Of a DNA stretch of 64,000 nucleotides, positions 12,855-26,627 are shown piece by piece (the first letter of the stretch is position 1; each line of letters starts with the position of its first letter). The notes under the pieces were generated by a model. That model was not told the DNA's origin and did no database searches. It was given only the letters and a program-made list of their open reading frames with translations. Source of the DNA: Helichrysum umbraculigerum. Its lineage: Eukaryota > Streptophyta > Magnoliopsida > Asterales > Asteraceae. Position numbers and translations under genes: made by a program. The DNA is taken from NCBI GenBank assembly GCA_949592205.1, contig CATIUR010000003.1:163669759-163733758 (forward strand). The letters are read 5' to 3'.

Positions 12855-14185
12855 ATGGGTGCAATTGCAACTCAAACAAGATTGTTAAAATCAACACCAT
12901 CTTCATGTTCTAGTTCAACATCAATTTGTTGTTATTCGTCTGATGATAAACCTTCTCCTTCACATATATTTCTCTCTAAAAAGGTACCCATTTTGGCTCT
13001 CTTTTTTTCTTTTGTATTTATGGGTTGAAATTTGGTGATGAATTTGTGGTTGATTGGTTGGTTATGTTTATGTAGAATTCAGTTACAGATAAGAGATGGA
13101 AACATAAATCATTTTTGGGGGGTGAATTTCATTTAAAGCACTTTGTCAGATTAGATTCTATCCAGGGCTTCAGAAAGGCTGCAGGTACACCATTCTCCCA
13201 TGAAATTATATAATCCGAGTCGAGTTTCAAGCTTTGAGTTTTCTAATCGAGTCGAACTGATTATGTTTGATACAAATTCAACTCCAACAGACCTTTTTTC
13301 ATAAGTATAAAGGTTCAATACCAATAGGAGTTTAAAATGGTTATGTTTGAACTTTGTTTTTGTTGGTATGAAATGAAGGCGTAGTAATTTCACCAAGCTG
13401 TGTTCTTCCATTAACTGAAGAGAATGTGGAGAAGGTGTTGGATGAGGTTCGGCCTGGACTTATGGCTGATGGTGGCAACGTTGCTTTACATGAGATTGAT
13501 GGTCTTGTTGTCGTGTTAAAACTTCAAGGAGCATGTGGGTCGTGCCCCAGTTCAACAATGACACTAAAAATGGGAATTGAGACTCGATTAAGAGATAAAA
13601 TTCCTGAAATTATGGATGTCGAGCAAATACTTGACACAGAAACTGGGCTCGAGTTGAATGAGGAGAATGTTGAAAAGGTATAGATACGATATTACATTAC
13701 GGTTCTACTTTCCACAGTCATACCATAATACTTCTTCTTTCGTGTTTAAAAAAAGGTGATTGTTGTCTTACTGAGGTCAAAGATGCTAGCTTTCAACTCT
13801 AAAATTTCTTGATATGAAATCATTAGAATTCTCATGTAAATCTTTGATAAGATGTGACAAAAACTAAAGTGGAAAGTTTTTGATAATAATAATATATTCA
13901 AGTATTTTAACAATAAATCCATTTATATGGATTATGTTGACCTCAAAAGTCAGCTTTGGGTAAATTAACTTGAACATTTTCTTGACTCTGCAGATTCTTG
14001 CAGAGATTAGGCCATACTTGGTTGGGACAGGTGGTGGCATTCTTGAGTTTGTTGAAATCAAGGACTACGCTGTTAAAGTACGGCTTAGTGGCCCTGCAGC
14101 CGGTGTGATGACTGTTCGTGTTGCGTTGACACAGAAACTAAGAGAAAAGATACCAGTTATTGCAGCAGTTCAGTTAATAGATTGA
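12855..14185 (+). CDS. NifU-like Fe-S scaffold protein, chloroplast type (NFU1-3 group)
   Basis: Four exons (12855-12983, 13076-13184, 13379-13677, 13994-14185) sum to 729 nt, 242 aa. NFU proteins receive and pass on iron-sulfur clusters in plastids, supporting photosystem I and other Fe-S enzymes. Residues 1 to about 80 are a Ser-rich, acid-poor presumptive transit peptide. A first NifU C-terminal domain (about 85-160) has the cluster-binding CGSCPSS motif (CxxC) in the context LQGACGSCPSSTMTLKMGIE. A second copy (about 165-242, GPAAGVMTVRVALTQKLREK) lacks the CxxC, as is usual in plastid NFU2-type proteins. It ends AAVQLID. The gene is compact and lies about 0.9 kb after villin on the same strand. 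NFU2 versus NFU3 cannot be settled here. Confidence 0.92.
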
Positions 14186-15704
14186 TAAAGGGTGTGTTTG
14201 TTTGCTTCTGAATGGAAGCATTCAGAACTGAATGCTGAATCATTTAGCATTCGGTGTGTTTGATAACACATATAAAAACCCTTTGAACAAACCTGCACGC
14301 CGACCGAACTTCTGAACGATTCATTTGAAAAAATGACTCTGAAACATCCAGAGGGAACACTTTTACCCCCAGATACCCCTTCTTTTCCATTTCCTGTATT
14401 CTCTTCTATCCTCCTCAAATCACTGTTGGGGTATTATTAATTATCATCTCCTGCCTCAATCTCTGAAAGTTTATTTCCCTATGATATTATTTTCTATTTA
14501 AAGTTGCTTCATCTTTTCGTATTTTCACTATATTTCTTTTAGTTGACTCAACAGACCTTACTCATTCAAAATCGAAAATTGACTGATCAAATTACCCATC
14601 AACTCGTTTGTAGAGATATGATTAGGACTAGAATTTTATATCAGTTGATTGGTTTATAAAATTTTGATTGAACAAAAATTAGTTGAATTTTTTTCAATAT
14701 GAGCCGATTAAAGGTTGTATGTTAGAACCCAACATTTTTTGCTCGATGGTTTTCTAGGTGTATGAAGATGTTTGCCATAGATTTTGTTATAAATATTTGT
14801 ATAGAATGCTTTGAGAGTTGTACTCCAAACAAATTTATACGAACCGCCGTATATATTTTCCTTTTGTGTGTTCTATTATTTTAAGATTTTACATTATTAT
14901 CTTATTGATTATGTGAGGTATATTGATAGTTATTGATTGATGTTTTTTTATGTATGTAAAAGGTTAATATGGTACTTTTATATTATTTACTTCAAACAGT
15001 TTATTTTACTTCAGAACCAAATTTATTCATAGCCTTTGAATCATTCAGGGTTTGAATCATTCTGTTTTATCAAAAGCAGCCAAAGACTGTAATGGTGATC
15101 AATCTTAATTTTTTGAGATATTTCATTTGTTGTGTTTAATGTATTAGTTTATTTCCCTGAGTTATTAGGCTTGTTAAGGCAAATAGAAAAGTTTATACCT
15201 TATCAAATGTGAATACATACTACTATTAAAAGCTAAATTTTGGTAAATACAAATGCGTATATTCACTTGTCTCACCATAATAACTCTCACTCATTAAGTT
15301 GTGTTTTGGTTCGCGGAATGTTTTTGATGAAATTGGAATTCTAAGGAGTGTGAATTCCTTTGAGTGAAGGAATTTTGTGACTTCTAAATCAATTCATTCG
15401 TGAACCGAACACTCATGGTCAAGATAACATAAGTATAATAATCATTCAACAACTTGTCTAAGAAGACTTTACGAGGCTATAAAAGAAAACTCTTTGCATG
15501 AATTATCAAAACATCTTGTAATTTCAATGACGTAAAACATCAAGTAGACAAGTAGTAACAATCAAACCTCTAATGCTAAGCTATTCATCACAAGTTTCGA
15601 CACATTCATACCAATACCCAAGGCGAATCCTTCTGAACAAAAAATTGGGAGAGCCGCGCTCAGCCTCCGGTGAGACCACAAAACTGAATTTGCCATATAG
15701 GAGC
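14186..15704. other. Convergent spacer between NFU and lysyl-tRNA synthetase genes
   Basis: No gene seen. Contains the NFU 3' UTR, a possible decayed transposon from about 14190 (GTGTGTTTGTTTGCTTCTGA) to about 15090, a small MITE, and the 3' UTR of the gene on the minus strand. Confidence 0.5.
15301..15412. mobile_element. 112-bp MITE
   Basis: Begins GTGTTTTGGTTCGCGGAATG and ends CATTCGTGAACCGAACAC, imperfect terminal inverted repeats of about 18-20 bp. It is too short to code and the superfamily is not assigned. Confidence 0.5.
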
Positions 15705-18700
15705 TCAAATCTTCAGGGCCTCTACAGCTGCAAATCATTAACATTGTGAGTTCATCAAGTATAGGTAATCTATATTGGTGCAAACAAAAATTGTTCCAGA
15801 ATATACCTTTGACTGGTGGTTCATCCTGTGGTTTCATGGCTGGGAAAAGTAAAACTTCCTGTTTACCCAGAATATAAGTGAGATTAGGGTCCAAAACAAG
15901 TTACTAAAATTGGAATGATCACTGGGACCTAGTTAACTAAAGATAGGTTGATTGGGGATGTGTTTTATCTCAGACGAGTCAGACAGAGAAAAACAAGCTG
16001 AAAGAAAACATGTCACAGGAGCCAAAAGGTTGTAAATTGCCCGTAGTCTTATTCAAAGATTTAGAATATAATTAGACAATAGCTAGTTTTAGAATCATAA
16101 TTTAGGTATCCATTTATTAAAAAAAATCTTAACAACAATCAACCCACACCGAGCCAGCCCATTTCAACCCGTATTAAAAACAACTTGTTTCAATCCAAAC
16201 CCTTGTGACTGAACCTTAACACAACCCACCCATATTGCCACCACCAAATAGAGAAATAGAAAAGCATACCTTGATGTTCTGTGAATCAGTCAACAACATT
16301 GTAAGCCTATCTATACCCAAACCCCAACCACCAGTTGGTGGCAACCCATATTCAAGTGCAGTACAGAACGTCTCATCCAAAGCCATTGCTTCATCATCCC
16401 CTGATTGTCTATCCTGAAATGTTGGACGGTAAAAAGGGTAAATCAACAATGTTTCAGATTATGTATCATATATAACACGTAAAATGGGTCAACGCCATCC
16501 AGACTGTTTTGTTAAACGTACAACCTACCGGTTAGCTCTATTCAAAAATTTAAGTTTATTATAATATATTTTTTGAATCAAAGTAAACACAAATAATATA
16601 TGAAAAATGGATTTAAAGACGAACAAAAAAGTTTTTGGTGATCCTAACTCGATCTTTACCAAAGATGACCCCTTTTGAGGATCTACTTCCCTCTCAACTA
16701 ACTTTGCCACCTCTAATCCAGTTACGTATTAAGACTGACACACTACCATATGTTGTGTGGTACCTTTAGTTGATCGGCAAATCGCTGGCGTTGTACCACT
16801 GGATCATTGAGTTCGGTGTATGCATTAGCAAGCTGAGAGAATAATATTGGAACAATTAATTCATAAAACTACCAAAGTTAATAATAAATACATAGAAATT
16901 TAAAAATAAAAGCTGAATCAAACTAGACATCACATTACTTAAGCAGCATACCTCATGCTTGTTAATAAACAATTCAAAACGTTCAGTTAACCCTGGTTTG
17001 GATCGATGCCATTTTGCCAGTGGACTCATTATCTCGGGATGGTTGATTATAAAAGCAGGATTAACACACTGCTCCTCTAGGAAGTGTCCCACAAGCTGCA
17101 CACAAAAATTAAAGGAAATGATTTGAAATCCCGATAGCAACATATAATCGTTAAATACAATTATTGCACCTTTACACTGAAACTTTAAACATCCTAAATC
17201 ATTTTATTTATATAAAACAGATTTTTTATATCCAACCTGCTAATTATCAATACATAATTCTAAAGGTTTTTGACAACAATCTTCTCAAGTAACAACCCAA
17301 CGTCCCAACCACCTTAATGAGTTGCAACCTGTGCCAAAAAAACCCATTTTAAACCACCCAGCCCACTTTACCTACCTATGTTTCCACCTCTAGTAGTTTT
17401 TATTAAACTGACAAACAATGACAAAGTGAGAATGCAGCACCGTGATTAAAAAAAAACTTCAATCTGTAAAACCTATAGGATAAGTGGTGCCGCATATCCA
17501 AAAATGTTACAATTATCATAGTGTGTGTTCAGATATTGATCAAAGAAGATATCATTACTTTGTCCAACAACCGAGCTGTCGTTTGAGGCGGAGGACATTT
17601 AATATCAAACTTTTTGCATGCATCAGCAAGATATTTGTTCGCCTCATCACTAGCGAGGTCTTTCGGTATGCTAAGATTAGCTGTCTGCTCCAACCCTTCA
17701 ATCATTTCAATCCGTCTAGAAAGCAATTGAATCAAGTCAGCAAAGAAGTTGTAATAAAAACGTAAGAGCTGGATGCAACAATTTCAACCTGTTTATATAC
17801 AGATAGGTTGCTCAGGTTTAATTTTCAACTCTAATGGTTCAACGGTGTTAAGCTTAAAATTTTTACTGAAAGGAAACAGGTTAAATGGTTCAAACCAATA
17901 GAATATCTCGAGTCAACTGAAATGTATTTAAATGCACTAAACCTAATTTTTAAGATTTAGAACATATAAAGAAAAGTTCGATTATCAGCCTAACCACCCA
18001 TTATCCCACCCTCGGTAAGTATGTAGATAACTGAAATCAAAATTGCAAGGTAGTATGTGAATCACCTGAAAGGAGGAGTGAAGTCAATTTCAATGGGGTC
18101 ATTATCTAACCCATTGGCGTGATATTTGATTTTGTAGCCACCCGTCAGCTCTTTCACCATGCCTGTTTCATTGTTAATATGTTACTCCATATATAATACA
18201 ATATGGTTTTATGATAATACAAAGCTTGTGCATCAGTCGACTCGGGTTATATTTAACTTCTAAGTTCGACCAGTATCCATAAACTAATAGTTTAAACCCA
18301 TCATGTAAGCTTAGTATTTTTCCACCTCTACCAAAAGCAAACAATTAGAAATTACAGCCACACTTCAACACTTACCGCTCACCATTTGTTCGGTTAGCTC
18401 CATTATGTCATTATAGTCCGCAAACGCCATATAAAATTCACACGTTGTGAATTCAGGATTGTGCGTCAAATCAATTCCCTCATTCCTGAATTGTTTACCT
18501 ATCTCATACACACGCTCAAGTCCACCAACTACAAGCTCCTTCAGATATAGTTCAGGAGCAATACGCATAAACAGTCTCATGTTCAGGTCATTGTGATGAG
18601 TCACAAATGGACGTGCAGCTGCTCCACCAGCAATCATGTTCATCATGGGAGTTTCAACCTGAACAAGTGATCACCCATAGCAAAAGAGAAATATTTAAGG

Positions 18701-21700
18701 AAATTATTTAATTCTATAGTTATGGAATTGATGAATCATGGTTATTAGGTTTACCTCCAAAAAATCCAGATTGTCGAGAAAACGTCTAATATATGATACG
18801 ATTTTTGCTCGGGTCTTAAATATATGCCTGACTTCAGAGTTTAGCATCAGATCAAGATAGCGCTGACGGTATCGTGTTTCCTACCACAAAGAAATGCACC
18901 GACTGGGTTGAGAGTTGAAGGTAGAGCCATAAAAGTGACATGTAATTCAGCAGGTTAGGTTAGGTAACATGTCGAAACAATTAGCCTTTCACAGGTGTGG
19001 TCTCATCTGGAACCAGTTTTGTCTAGGCTTTTAATTAATTATACAAGGCAGTCATTAGATCATAATAACTATTCTATTTTAAGGTCTAATTATAATATAA
19101 ATTTCAATAGAACCTAGTTTTGTACATTAAATATACATGTTCAGCGATTTTCGACCAATTTGAACAGTTTAACCAAATTACTTTTTAGCTAAATATTAAG
19201 GATAAAAATATTTTAATTTACCCATTAGAGATAAAAATATCTCACTACAACTGAATCACAAAATGGGTAACAAATGTTCTTCACGACAAAGTTTAGATAG
19301 CATGCAACAGTAGCTAATATGGAATACCTGATCTTTTAAAGTATAAGCATCAGGATTTCTACCAGTTCCTGGAGTCCACGCGTCAATTTTCTGTAGTGTA
19401 TGAATTAAAACCCGAGTCACTAAAAAACCATAACATCATTAAACAGGTAAATATAACAAGTATCTCACCTTTGCATTAGCATTTCCCGCAACAGCTGCAC
19501 TTTTTTGCCTTGGCATCATATGAAGACAGGGTGATAAAACCGTGAACAATTTTGGAAAAATACTCAGCTCACCCTTTTTGCTTTTTCCTGCAACAAACAA
19601 AAATAGATCATATAGCATTTAAAAAGGCACTTTAGACGCATTTACCAATTCTTAAAATAGACAAGGGCAAGTTTAGTGAGTCAAACATTGTCAAGTTTAC
19701 AATCAATGCATATCCTTTAGTCATATACTCCCTCCGTCCCAAATTGTTTGTCCACTATACTATTTATGTTTGTCCCAAAATTATTGCCCACTTCTAAAAA
19801 TAAATATGCATTAATGATTAGATTTCCCATATTATCCTTAACTTTAAAACTACACATACTTCAAAGAAAACAATTTAATTAATGATTGAGGGTTAAAGTT
19901 GTCATTATACCAAGGTCAAACCTGCATTTAATGTGATTTTCTTAATATGTGTGTTTTCAACTATGTGACAAACAATTTGGGACGGAGGGAGTATAGCATA
20001 CTAATAATTAGAAAGAATGTGTTTCATGTGAGCACAACCTGAACCGTACCACAAATCACTCATTTATACCTATTACTTAACAAGTCCAACACGCCCATCT
20101 AGACAATTTTAGAAAAGATCATTGGAGTCCAAAGTATACAGATGAACTCAACTACATCACAAAGAATATTCATGAAAACACACCACAGTCCTGAACAAAG
20201 TGAGATGGCAATCGAAAGGTTTTACTCTAGACGAAGAGAAAGCACATATAAATTGGGAGAAAACACATCCCAGCAACCTAGAAAGACACTACTTCATCCA
20301 TCAGTCCCAAGAACACTAACAAAATAAACATAACTTGAAGTTTGAAACTACACACCTAGAAGCCCGACAATACCAACTATGACTACACAAAAATTGCAAT
20401 TTGAATTACACACCTGGAAACCCGACAATACCAACAATATCTCCACGTTTCACCCCAGAATGGAACTTAGAGAATTCAGCTTCATCCAAATTTGATATAC
20501 TGTGAGCTCATAGATATGTTAGTAAGTGTATATTTTCTGCAGTATACATCTCATACAAAATATCAAATCGAAATTCATAAAAAATGTCAATGGATATGAA
20601 GACAAGCTATAGTAAAATTAAAAAAAAAAAAAAAAAAACAAAGTTTTCAGCTCATGACTCAAATCCTAAGCTTTCAACATGTGACTTGTCATAACAGTCA
20701 GGATACCAAGACAGACACACATGTATACACAAAATTGAATTTGACCATTAATACATATACTGAAATATAACAAGTATACTAATGATGGCCATTGTGTTCA
20801 AAAACTAGCGGCATAACTGCATAAGAATTATGAAAAGAATACAGCCTGTTTGTCATTTTCTACGACAGTTGATGTGAGTCAAGACCAGTCACTCAATACC
20901 TAGCAAGTTGAAATTTGAGTCAAGCGTATATACGAGTTGTACCACCAAGTAGTAGCTTCATCTAGGAAAAATCTATATTACTCTACTGGTGTGAGTATAA
21001 CAACTATGGTTGTATATCACTTTTTTAGTAGCTATAGGACCAATACTTAACCTCTAATCTAAAAAGCCTTAGCAAGAACTAGGTCCTTGAGTATAAGTGC
21101 ATAAAAGATTAGCAACATGCAATATAACTCTTCTAAGCAATTGAAATATAAAATCGATTGCCACTAAAATTATTCTAATTTTAGGGGTCCATATTATAAT
21201 AATACACCCATTCTTTAAAGAAGTCAACCAATTAAGAAAAGAGTAAAATTCTCCACAAGTATGCAATAAAGATAGATCTCGGCTACCTTGCATCGGTCAT
21301 AACTTGCACTTTTACACCACAGCCATTCAAGTCATAAAAGTACAGCTTCGATGACGAAGACCTTTTGCTCATCAGTCGCCCTAGCAAAAGTGCAATCATC
21401 AACATTTATTTGAAACATCATAATTAACGTTAAAGATCGTGCATCAAATGCTACTCACCAGCCAAGGAAACTTCCACATTCTCTATATGTGCCCCTCTAT
21501 CTAAATTTCCATACCTCTCTACGTATTCAAGAACGGACATTGAGACTTGAAATTTGTGAGGATATGGATTTAGCCCTGCTTCCTTCTGAGCAGCAAGTAC
21601 TTTCAGCCGATTCTCAAAATAATGCTGCAAGGAAAAAATACCATGATAATCAGTGATAGTTTACAAACATGTCTATATTAGTACTGAAAGTGGCACTTTG

Positions 21701-23459
21701 GTATCACTGCAAATTAAAGAGGAGTCTCATACTGGGTGACCTTCTAGAGCTGCTAGTAATGACCATATGCGTATATGCCATTTGTGTGACACTAAACCCT
21801 AGAAGCCAATTTTTATTCTTCTTTAAGGTACATCCTGGATGACTGATAGATGTATCAATGTAAACAAGTCTTCATAAGATAGTTAAATTAGAAATCCATG
21901 TAGTCATATATAAAAAATCAACAAACGGAAATAATTCTCTCAATCAAATACATAATTTTCTTGATCCATGCATAACGGCTTTGACAGGGAAATAATAACG
22001 TTAAGGATCCGATAATAAGAATGTTGGCACAGGATAAAATGACAAAAACAGAAATGTCAATTAAGTTGTATGAATAACGTCTTGCTGAGACATGTAGATA
22101 TTAAGGATTACCTTGACTAAAACTTTGCAGTTTTCAACAGACATCACATGCCATTTTTAAAGCTTTAAACAAGATCCAAGTACTAAAGATATGAGCCCAT
22201 GAGCTTAGTTCAACATATAAGAAGTATTTGGACACAGCTTTGATATGTAAGATAGATAGAAAAATATACCGTTGGATCCATGTCTTCATCATCTGCAGCA
22301 GCCTGCTTCTGGACAGCTGATTTTGGCATAGCAGCAACCTGAGAAGCAGAAATGATACCACCACGATACTTAGGTCTAAGAATAACAAAAAAATCAGATA
22401 ACCTAGAATAGTATGTCTAATGCACAAAATAAAACTGATACTATAGAACAAACTAAAAGGGTTGTGTAATCCCTTTGTCTGGCGGAGAATCACATTAAAA
22501 CAGTAAGACAACTCCTTTCTCAATACATTACTGAGTATAGAGAAATATAATCCCTTCGTAGGTAATCCAGAACAAGGATAACAATAATGTCAATGACAAC
22601 CAACACAAAACATGTCATTTCATAATCATACCTGGACTTAATAACGTAGCATTCACACATATTGCAATAATCTTCACGGAATCCGATATATAAATATATG
22701 CATGTACGTATGTGCATATACACACATGTATAGGGTTGAGATCAGGTGAAAACAAGGAAGCTTGGTGAGAATGAAATTTAACTCACGTATTACACCTTAA
22801 ATAAAAACTTAATAAAAAATTCCTTTTGGCAATATCTACGATTAAACAAACAGAAAGTGATGTGAAGGTTCGTTTGCAAACGAATAAAATCCCACGATAT
22901 CTTCATTGTGAAGGTTTCCGTCATTTGTGAAAGTTTCACGCCTTCGAAGTGGAGTATTCTTGGATAAAAAGATTATGAAACCAAGCAACAAAACTCATTT
23001 TTCATCTCACTGTCTACATTCATTTTTACCTGTACTCTTATCAAACAATCAAAACTCCCATTAATTCAAAACTAGCAACCTTAATTTCCTTTATCATTAG
23101 TTTATCTCTAATATTTTCCAAGTGTTAATTCAAATTCCAAAATCCCCGATTACAAAAGTGCATACTATTTTTTACACAATCATTCAATAAATTCTGAATC
23201 AAAACAAAATTAAATTCACCTTTTTCTCCTTCTCTTCTTCCTTCAGCCGTCTCTCTTCTTCCTTTTGCTTGTTCTTCAGTTCCTTCTTACGAGCACTTCA
23301 TAAACAATACATATAAATCGTTAAACCCTAGAAATAACGCCACTACTCAATTTTAAAAGGATATAAAAGAAGAAGAAATTACTTTTTGCTCAAAGATTCT
23401 GCTTCTGGTGGTGCGGATGATGAATTTTCGATTGGAACGTTAGTCGCCGGATCCGCCAT
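15705..23459 (-). CDS. Lysyl-tRNA synthetase, cytosolic class II
   Basis: Charges tRNA-Lys with lysine using ATP. Seventeen exons on the minus strand: 23383-23459, 23220-23295, 22270-22338, 21459-21624, 21287-21380, 20414-20499, 19469-19587, 19328-19390, 18755-18880, 18376-18658, 18066-18162, 17559-17715, 16952-17095, 16764-16832, 16270-16413, 15807-15858, 15705-15727; total 1845 nt, 614 aa (plant homologues are about 620). The N-terminus has a Lys/Glu-rich helix (KKELKNKQKEEERRLKEEE, about 30-50) as in eukaryotic LysRS. Next come an OB-fold anticodon-binding domain (about 100-240) and the class II catalytic domain, with motif 2 around RNEGIDLTHNPEFTTCEFY and motif 3 GGWGLGIDRLTMLL. No organelle transit peptide is evident. 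The last exon could start at 15727 or 15721; both keep frame. A Stowaway MITE and several AGAGGTGG repeats lie in its introns. Confidence 0.94.
19738..19991. mobile_element. Stowaway-type MITE in LysRS intron
   Basis: 254-bp element starting CTCCCTCCGTCCCAAATTGT and ending in its exact inverse, with a perfect inverted repeat of about 25 bp and TA on both sides. These are the hallmarks of Stowaway (Tc1/mariner) MITEs. It sits in the intron between exons 6 and 7 of the lysyl-tRNA synthetase gene and does not disturb splicing signals. Confidence 0.92.
20347..20438. repeat. Short tandem duplication across the exon 6 donor of LysRS
   Basis: A segment with CACACCTGGAAACCCGACAA (near 20409) is repeated about 57 bp away as CACACCTAGAAGCCCGACAA (near 20351). 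The extra copy contains a duplicated exon end plus donor-like GT on the minus strand. Reading through the normal donor reaches a stop at once, so use of the extra donor would truncate the protein. Confidence 0.6.
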
Positions 23460-23727
23460 TGGTGACAGTGAGTGAAGGAATTAGGGTTATGAAAAGTGGT
23501 TGAATGACGGCTGAAATGTGGGGTTTTGTATTTGTGATAGCGTTGAAATTAGGGTAATGTTATGTTCTGGTTGGATGAAAACAGAAGAAGGTTAATATAT
23601 AGAAAATTTGGTAGGGCGGGCAAGGGTATAATCGTCAGAAAGTAAAATCTATTTCTCAAGGAACCTGATGCTTGAGCACCAAGTAGTTAATCATGAATCA
23701 CATTTTAACATTTTAATTTTAATAAAA
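23460..23727 (-). promoter_or_regulatory. 5' leader and proximal promoter of LysRS gene
   Basis: 268 bp between the LysRS start codon and the 3' end of the Helitron. It is AT-rich, with no sharp TATA box assigned. The transposon end lies very close to the gene's transcription start. Confidence 0.4.
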
Positions 23728-25785
23728 CTAGGTAAAAGACCCGCGACAACGCGGGCTAGAAAATATTATTTTTTTTAGATATTAAGTTTAAAAAAAAAAA
23801 AAAGATAAAATAGGATATTAATGCTCGTTTCAAATGTAAAGTGTCATATTGAATAGATATGTACCGAGTTAATATAAAACTACATTTTATTTATTTTGTG
23901 TTATGTATCCAAAAGATCGAATGATGTAGGTAGTCTTTATAAATACTTAAAAGAGACTACGACATTTGACTTGGTAAAATTTTCAATTAAAAAGTAGAAA
24001 TTTCTAAGATAATAAAATAGTATATATCATAGTTGTGTTAAATATATTATCATATACCAAATAATTATAGTCATCACTAACCATGTCATTTAAGAAAGTT
24101 TGTTTAGTTTGCGAAATAAAGCACGTGGCATGAAAATTGTAAAAAAGGAAATTCATATAGTTTGAGGTGGCATGGTTGTTAACTCGTGACTTGGAATCTT
24201 GATTTTTAACTCGTGACTCGCCTCGACTCGTAAGAGTCGCTATTTTATAATAAATACACATATTTATATGTACATTAATATTAATTTTTAAAAAATTTCT
24301 TCAGTTAACTAAAACATGGTGAAAGTCGATAATTAAGTCGTTGATTGACAATCAACATAAATGTTTAATTTAAAATAAATTATAGTCATTTCTTTTTCTA
24401 TTTTGTCATTTGATTTCTTTTGATTAACTATCGAAATACAAAGTCTATGATCACCGAATATAGTAAACTCAACCAAAATACACATGAAGATGAATGATAC
24501 TTTTAAATGGTGTGGACATCTGACCAAACTACACATGAAAATGAAAATGTATTATTTCTTTAACAGGAAACGGCATATCGCAAACACATGAAGGCCAATA
24601 CTCATAAAGACTCATATATGACTATAAAATAGAAGTAAATACACTAATGAGATTTAATACACTAATTGTACGGTTCTTAATAAGTAAATGAGTCAACACG
24701 AAAACGGTTGATTGGGTTTATAATCAACGAACTCCATACCCATAGCTTGGTGTACATTTACATTGTCTGATTCTCTGGTAAAAAGACGATTGCAACACCA
24801 TCCATCACTCACCTTTCTCGAAGCTTTTATAAAGGAGGGAACAAACGTTGTAAAACGGTGTACAAAGAGAAGAAAAAACACCAACCATTTAAAGGGGGTC
24901 AACCTCAGCAGCAACTTATAATTAATATAAGACGACTTAAAGATCGTTCAACTTGTGCACAGTACCATATGCAAGATTTGTAGAAGCCAGATATGAGTAG
25001 CTGCTTAGCCTCAATTCCCAGAATAATGCCTAACAAAAATATAATCCTATAATCATTTTCAATAGCTTACACACAGTTTTGGTGCTTGTATCAATATCAA
25101 CAATCTTTATACTACTAACTTTAAGGACAATTTATGTGGCAATAAACCATCAAAGTAAAAATAATACACACAAGCCCATTGTTCACCTATAAATCACGAA
25201 TCATAAGCAAAATATTAGTCCAATGCTCATGATTGTAACTGCAAAGAGACCACAACAGTTTGAGTAATATGTTCTTGTAGCACATAGTTGTAATTTAGTT
25301 TTCAACGATTGGACATTACGGTCCATAACTTGGTCACATTAAAACCTTGATTCATAAATGAAAGCAAGGAGAAAGAAGTATAATAGATTCGAGGCATTAC
25401 CTCTAATGGAACATGTATATTTGTACAAGTGGCGAAATGCATACTACATGGGAAAGGAAACAAAATAAGAATTTCAATAGCCCCTTTTGATAAATCAACC
25501 AACTCCAGGTTTTTCATGATCTTGTCTATGGGATTTTTCCTATTTTCTTTACCAACAAAGTTAATAATAAATCATTAAACAAACAAAAACACCAATAGTG
25601 TAGATAATACACAGTTTGCACACAAGAGTATTTAAAAAAACCTAGAAGTATAGCTTGCTATTCTTAAGTTACTTTCTCTAGACATAAAAGGAGAATGCCG
25701 ATAAGTTGCTATAATAACATAAAAAAATTTTAAAAAATAATCTATTATATTAAGCAAAGTGAAGACGAATATACCTCAATAAGGA

Positions 25786-26033
25786 TTATATGGCAAGCTG
25801 AGAATATTGCAGGCATCCGAGAAACAACATAAGCAATTGTCGGTAATCTCTGTATTTAAGACCAATGTCACCATAGCTGCTCTTAAGTTTCCATCGCTTT
25901 GAGCACCCAACATATGTGAGAGGATCTTCAATCAGCTCCCTGGCGGTAGAAGCAGTTAGCTGCAAATTCACGTCCTTGATAGTATTGAATGATAACCTCC
26001 ACACCTTCCTTTTCATGTGTTGGTCTTCTTGGT
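25786..26033 (-). pseudogene. Fragment of RSM22/METTL17-like mitochondrial ribosome-associated methyltransferase
   Basis: An exon-like open frame after an ATCACAG acceptor reads HMKRKVWRLS, DVNLQLTASTARELIEDPL, SKRWKLKSSYGDIGLKYRD. This resembles, from memory, the N-terminal half of plant Rsm22-family (METTL17) proteins that assist mitochondrial small-subunit assembly. It diverges right after GLKYRD, where the family continues into the methyltransferase fold, so the piece is truncated and no catalytic motif is present. It lies inside the Helitron and is probably captured. The family call rests on recall only. Confidence 0.5.
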
Positions 26034-26627
26034 CTGTGATTCCAATCACAAATTGCATTAATATAGGGATAAAAAAACAATCACATTAGTGATAATCCTG
26101 TGGCTCGTGTTCAAGATACCCAGTTGATAAAAGCATAGCTCATATTTATGCATGATTTTTTTTAATAGATTAAGCACAATGAACTTCTAGCCTAGCAATA
26201 CTTACAAATGTTCCTATACTCAAGGATTGCAGATTTTATGAACCATCATGGTGGGTCCTTTAAAAGAATGAAGTCCCTTGGGAGTATGTTGATGCGACAC
26301 ACACATAAATTTACAATGAGTAGCATATATGATAAAAGAGTAATTCTCATAAATTCCATTGGGCATCACTAACCTTATTTACGATGATGCAAGCTTTGGC
26401 AAATTCCGGTACGAAATACAAACTCAACACTTCCTGTAGATCATGTGCAAAAAGAAATAGCCATGTGCGCTGTAGTGGTCAAATTGAGAAGGTAAAATTA
26501 AAGCCATAATCCATAAATCAATACCCACCTATTTTACCACTTTTATTTTTTAACAATTAATATAAACTTTAGGGAAGTAAGAAAATGCAAAAAAAAAGAA
26601 AAAAAGAAGAAAAAAGACTGGTCGAAC

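Noticed and set aside
22134..22523. 129-codon minus-strand ORF
   Set aside because: It covers exon 3 of lysyl-tRNA synthetase in another frame plus intron sequence; hydrophobic residues come from AT-rich intron.
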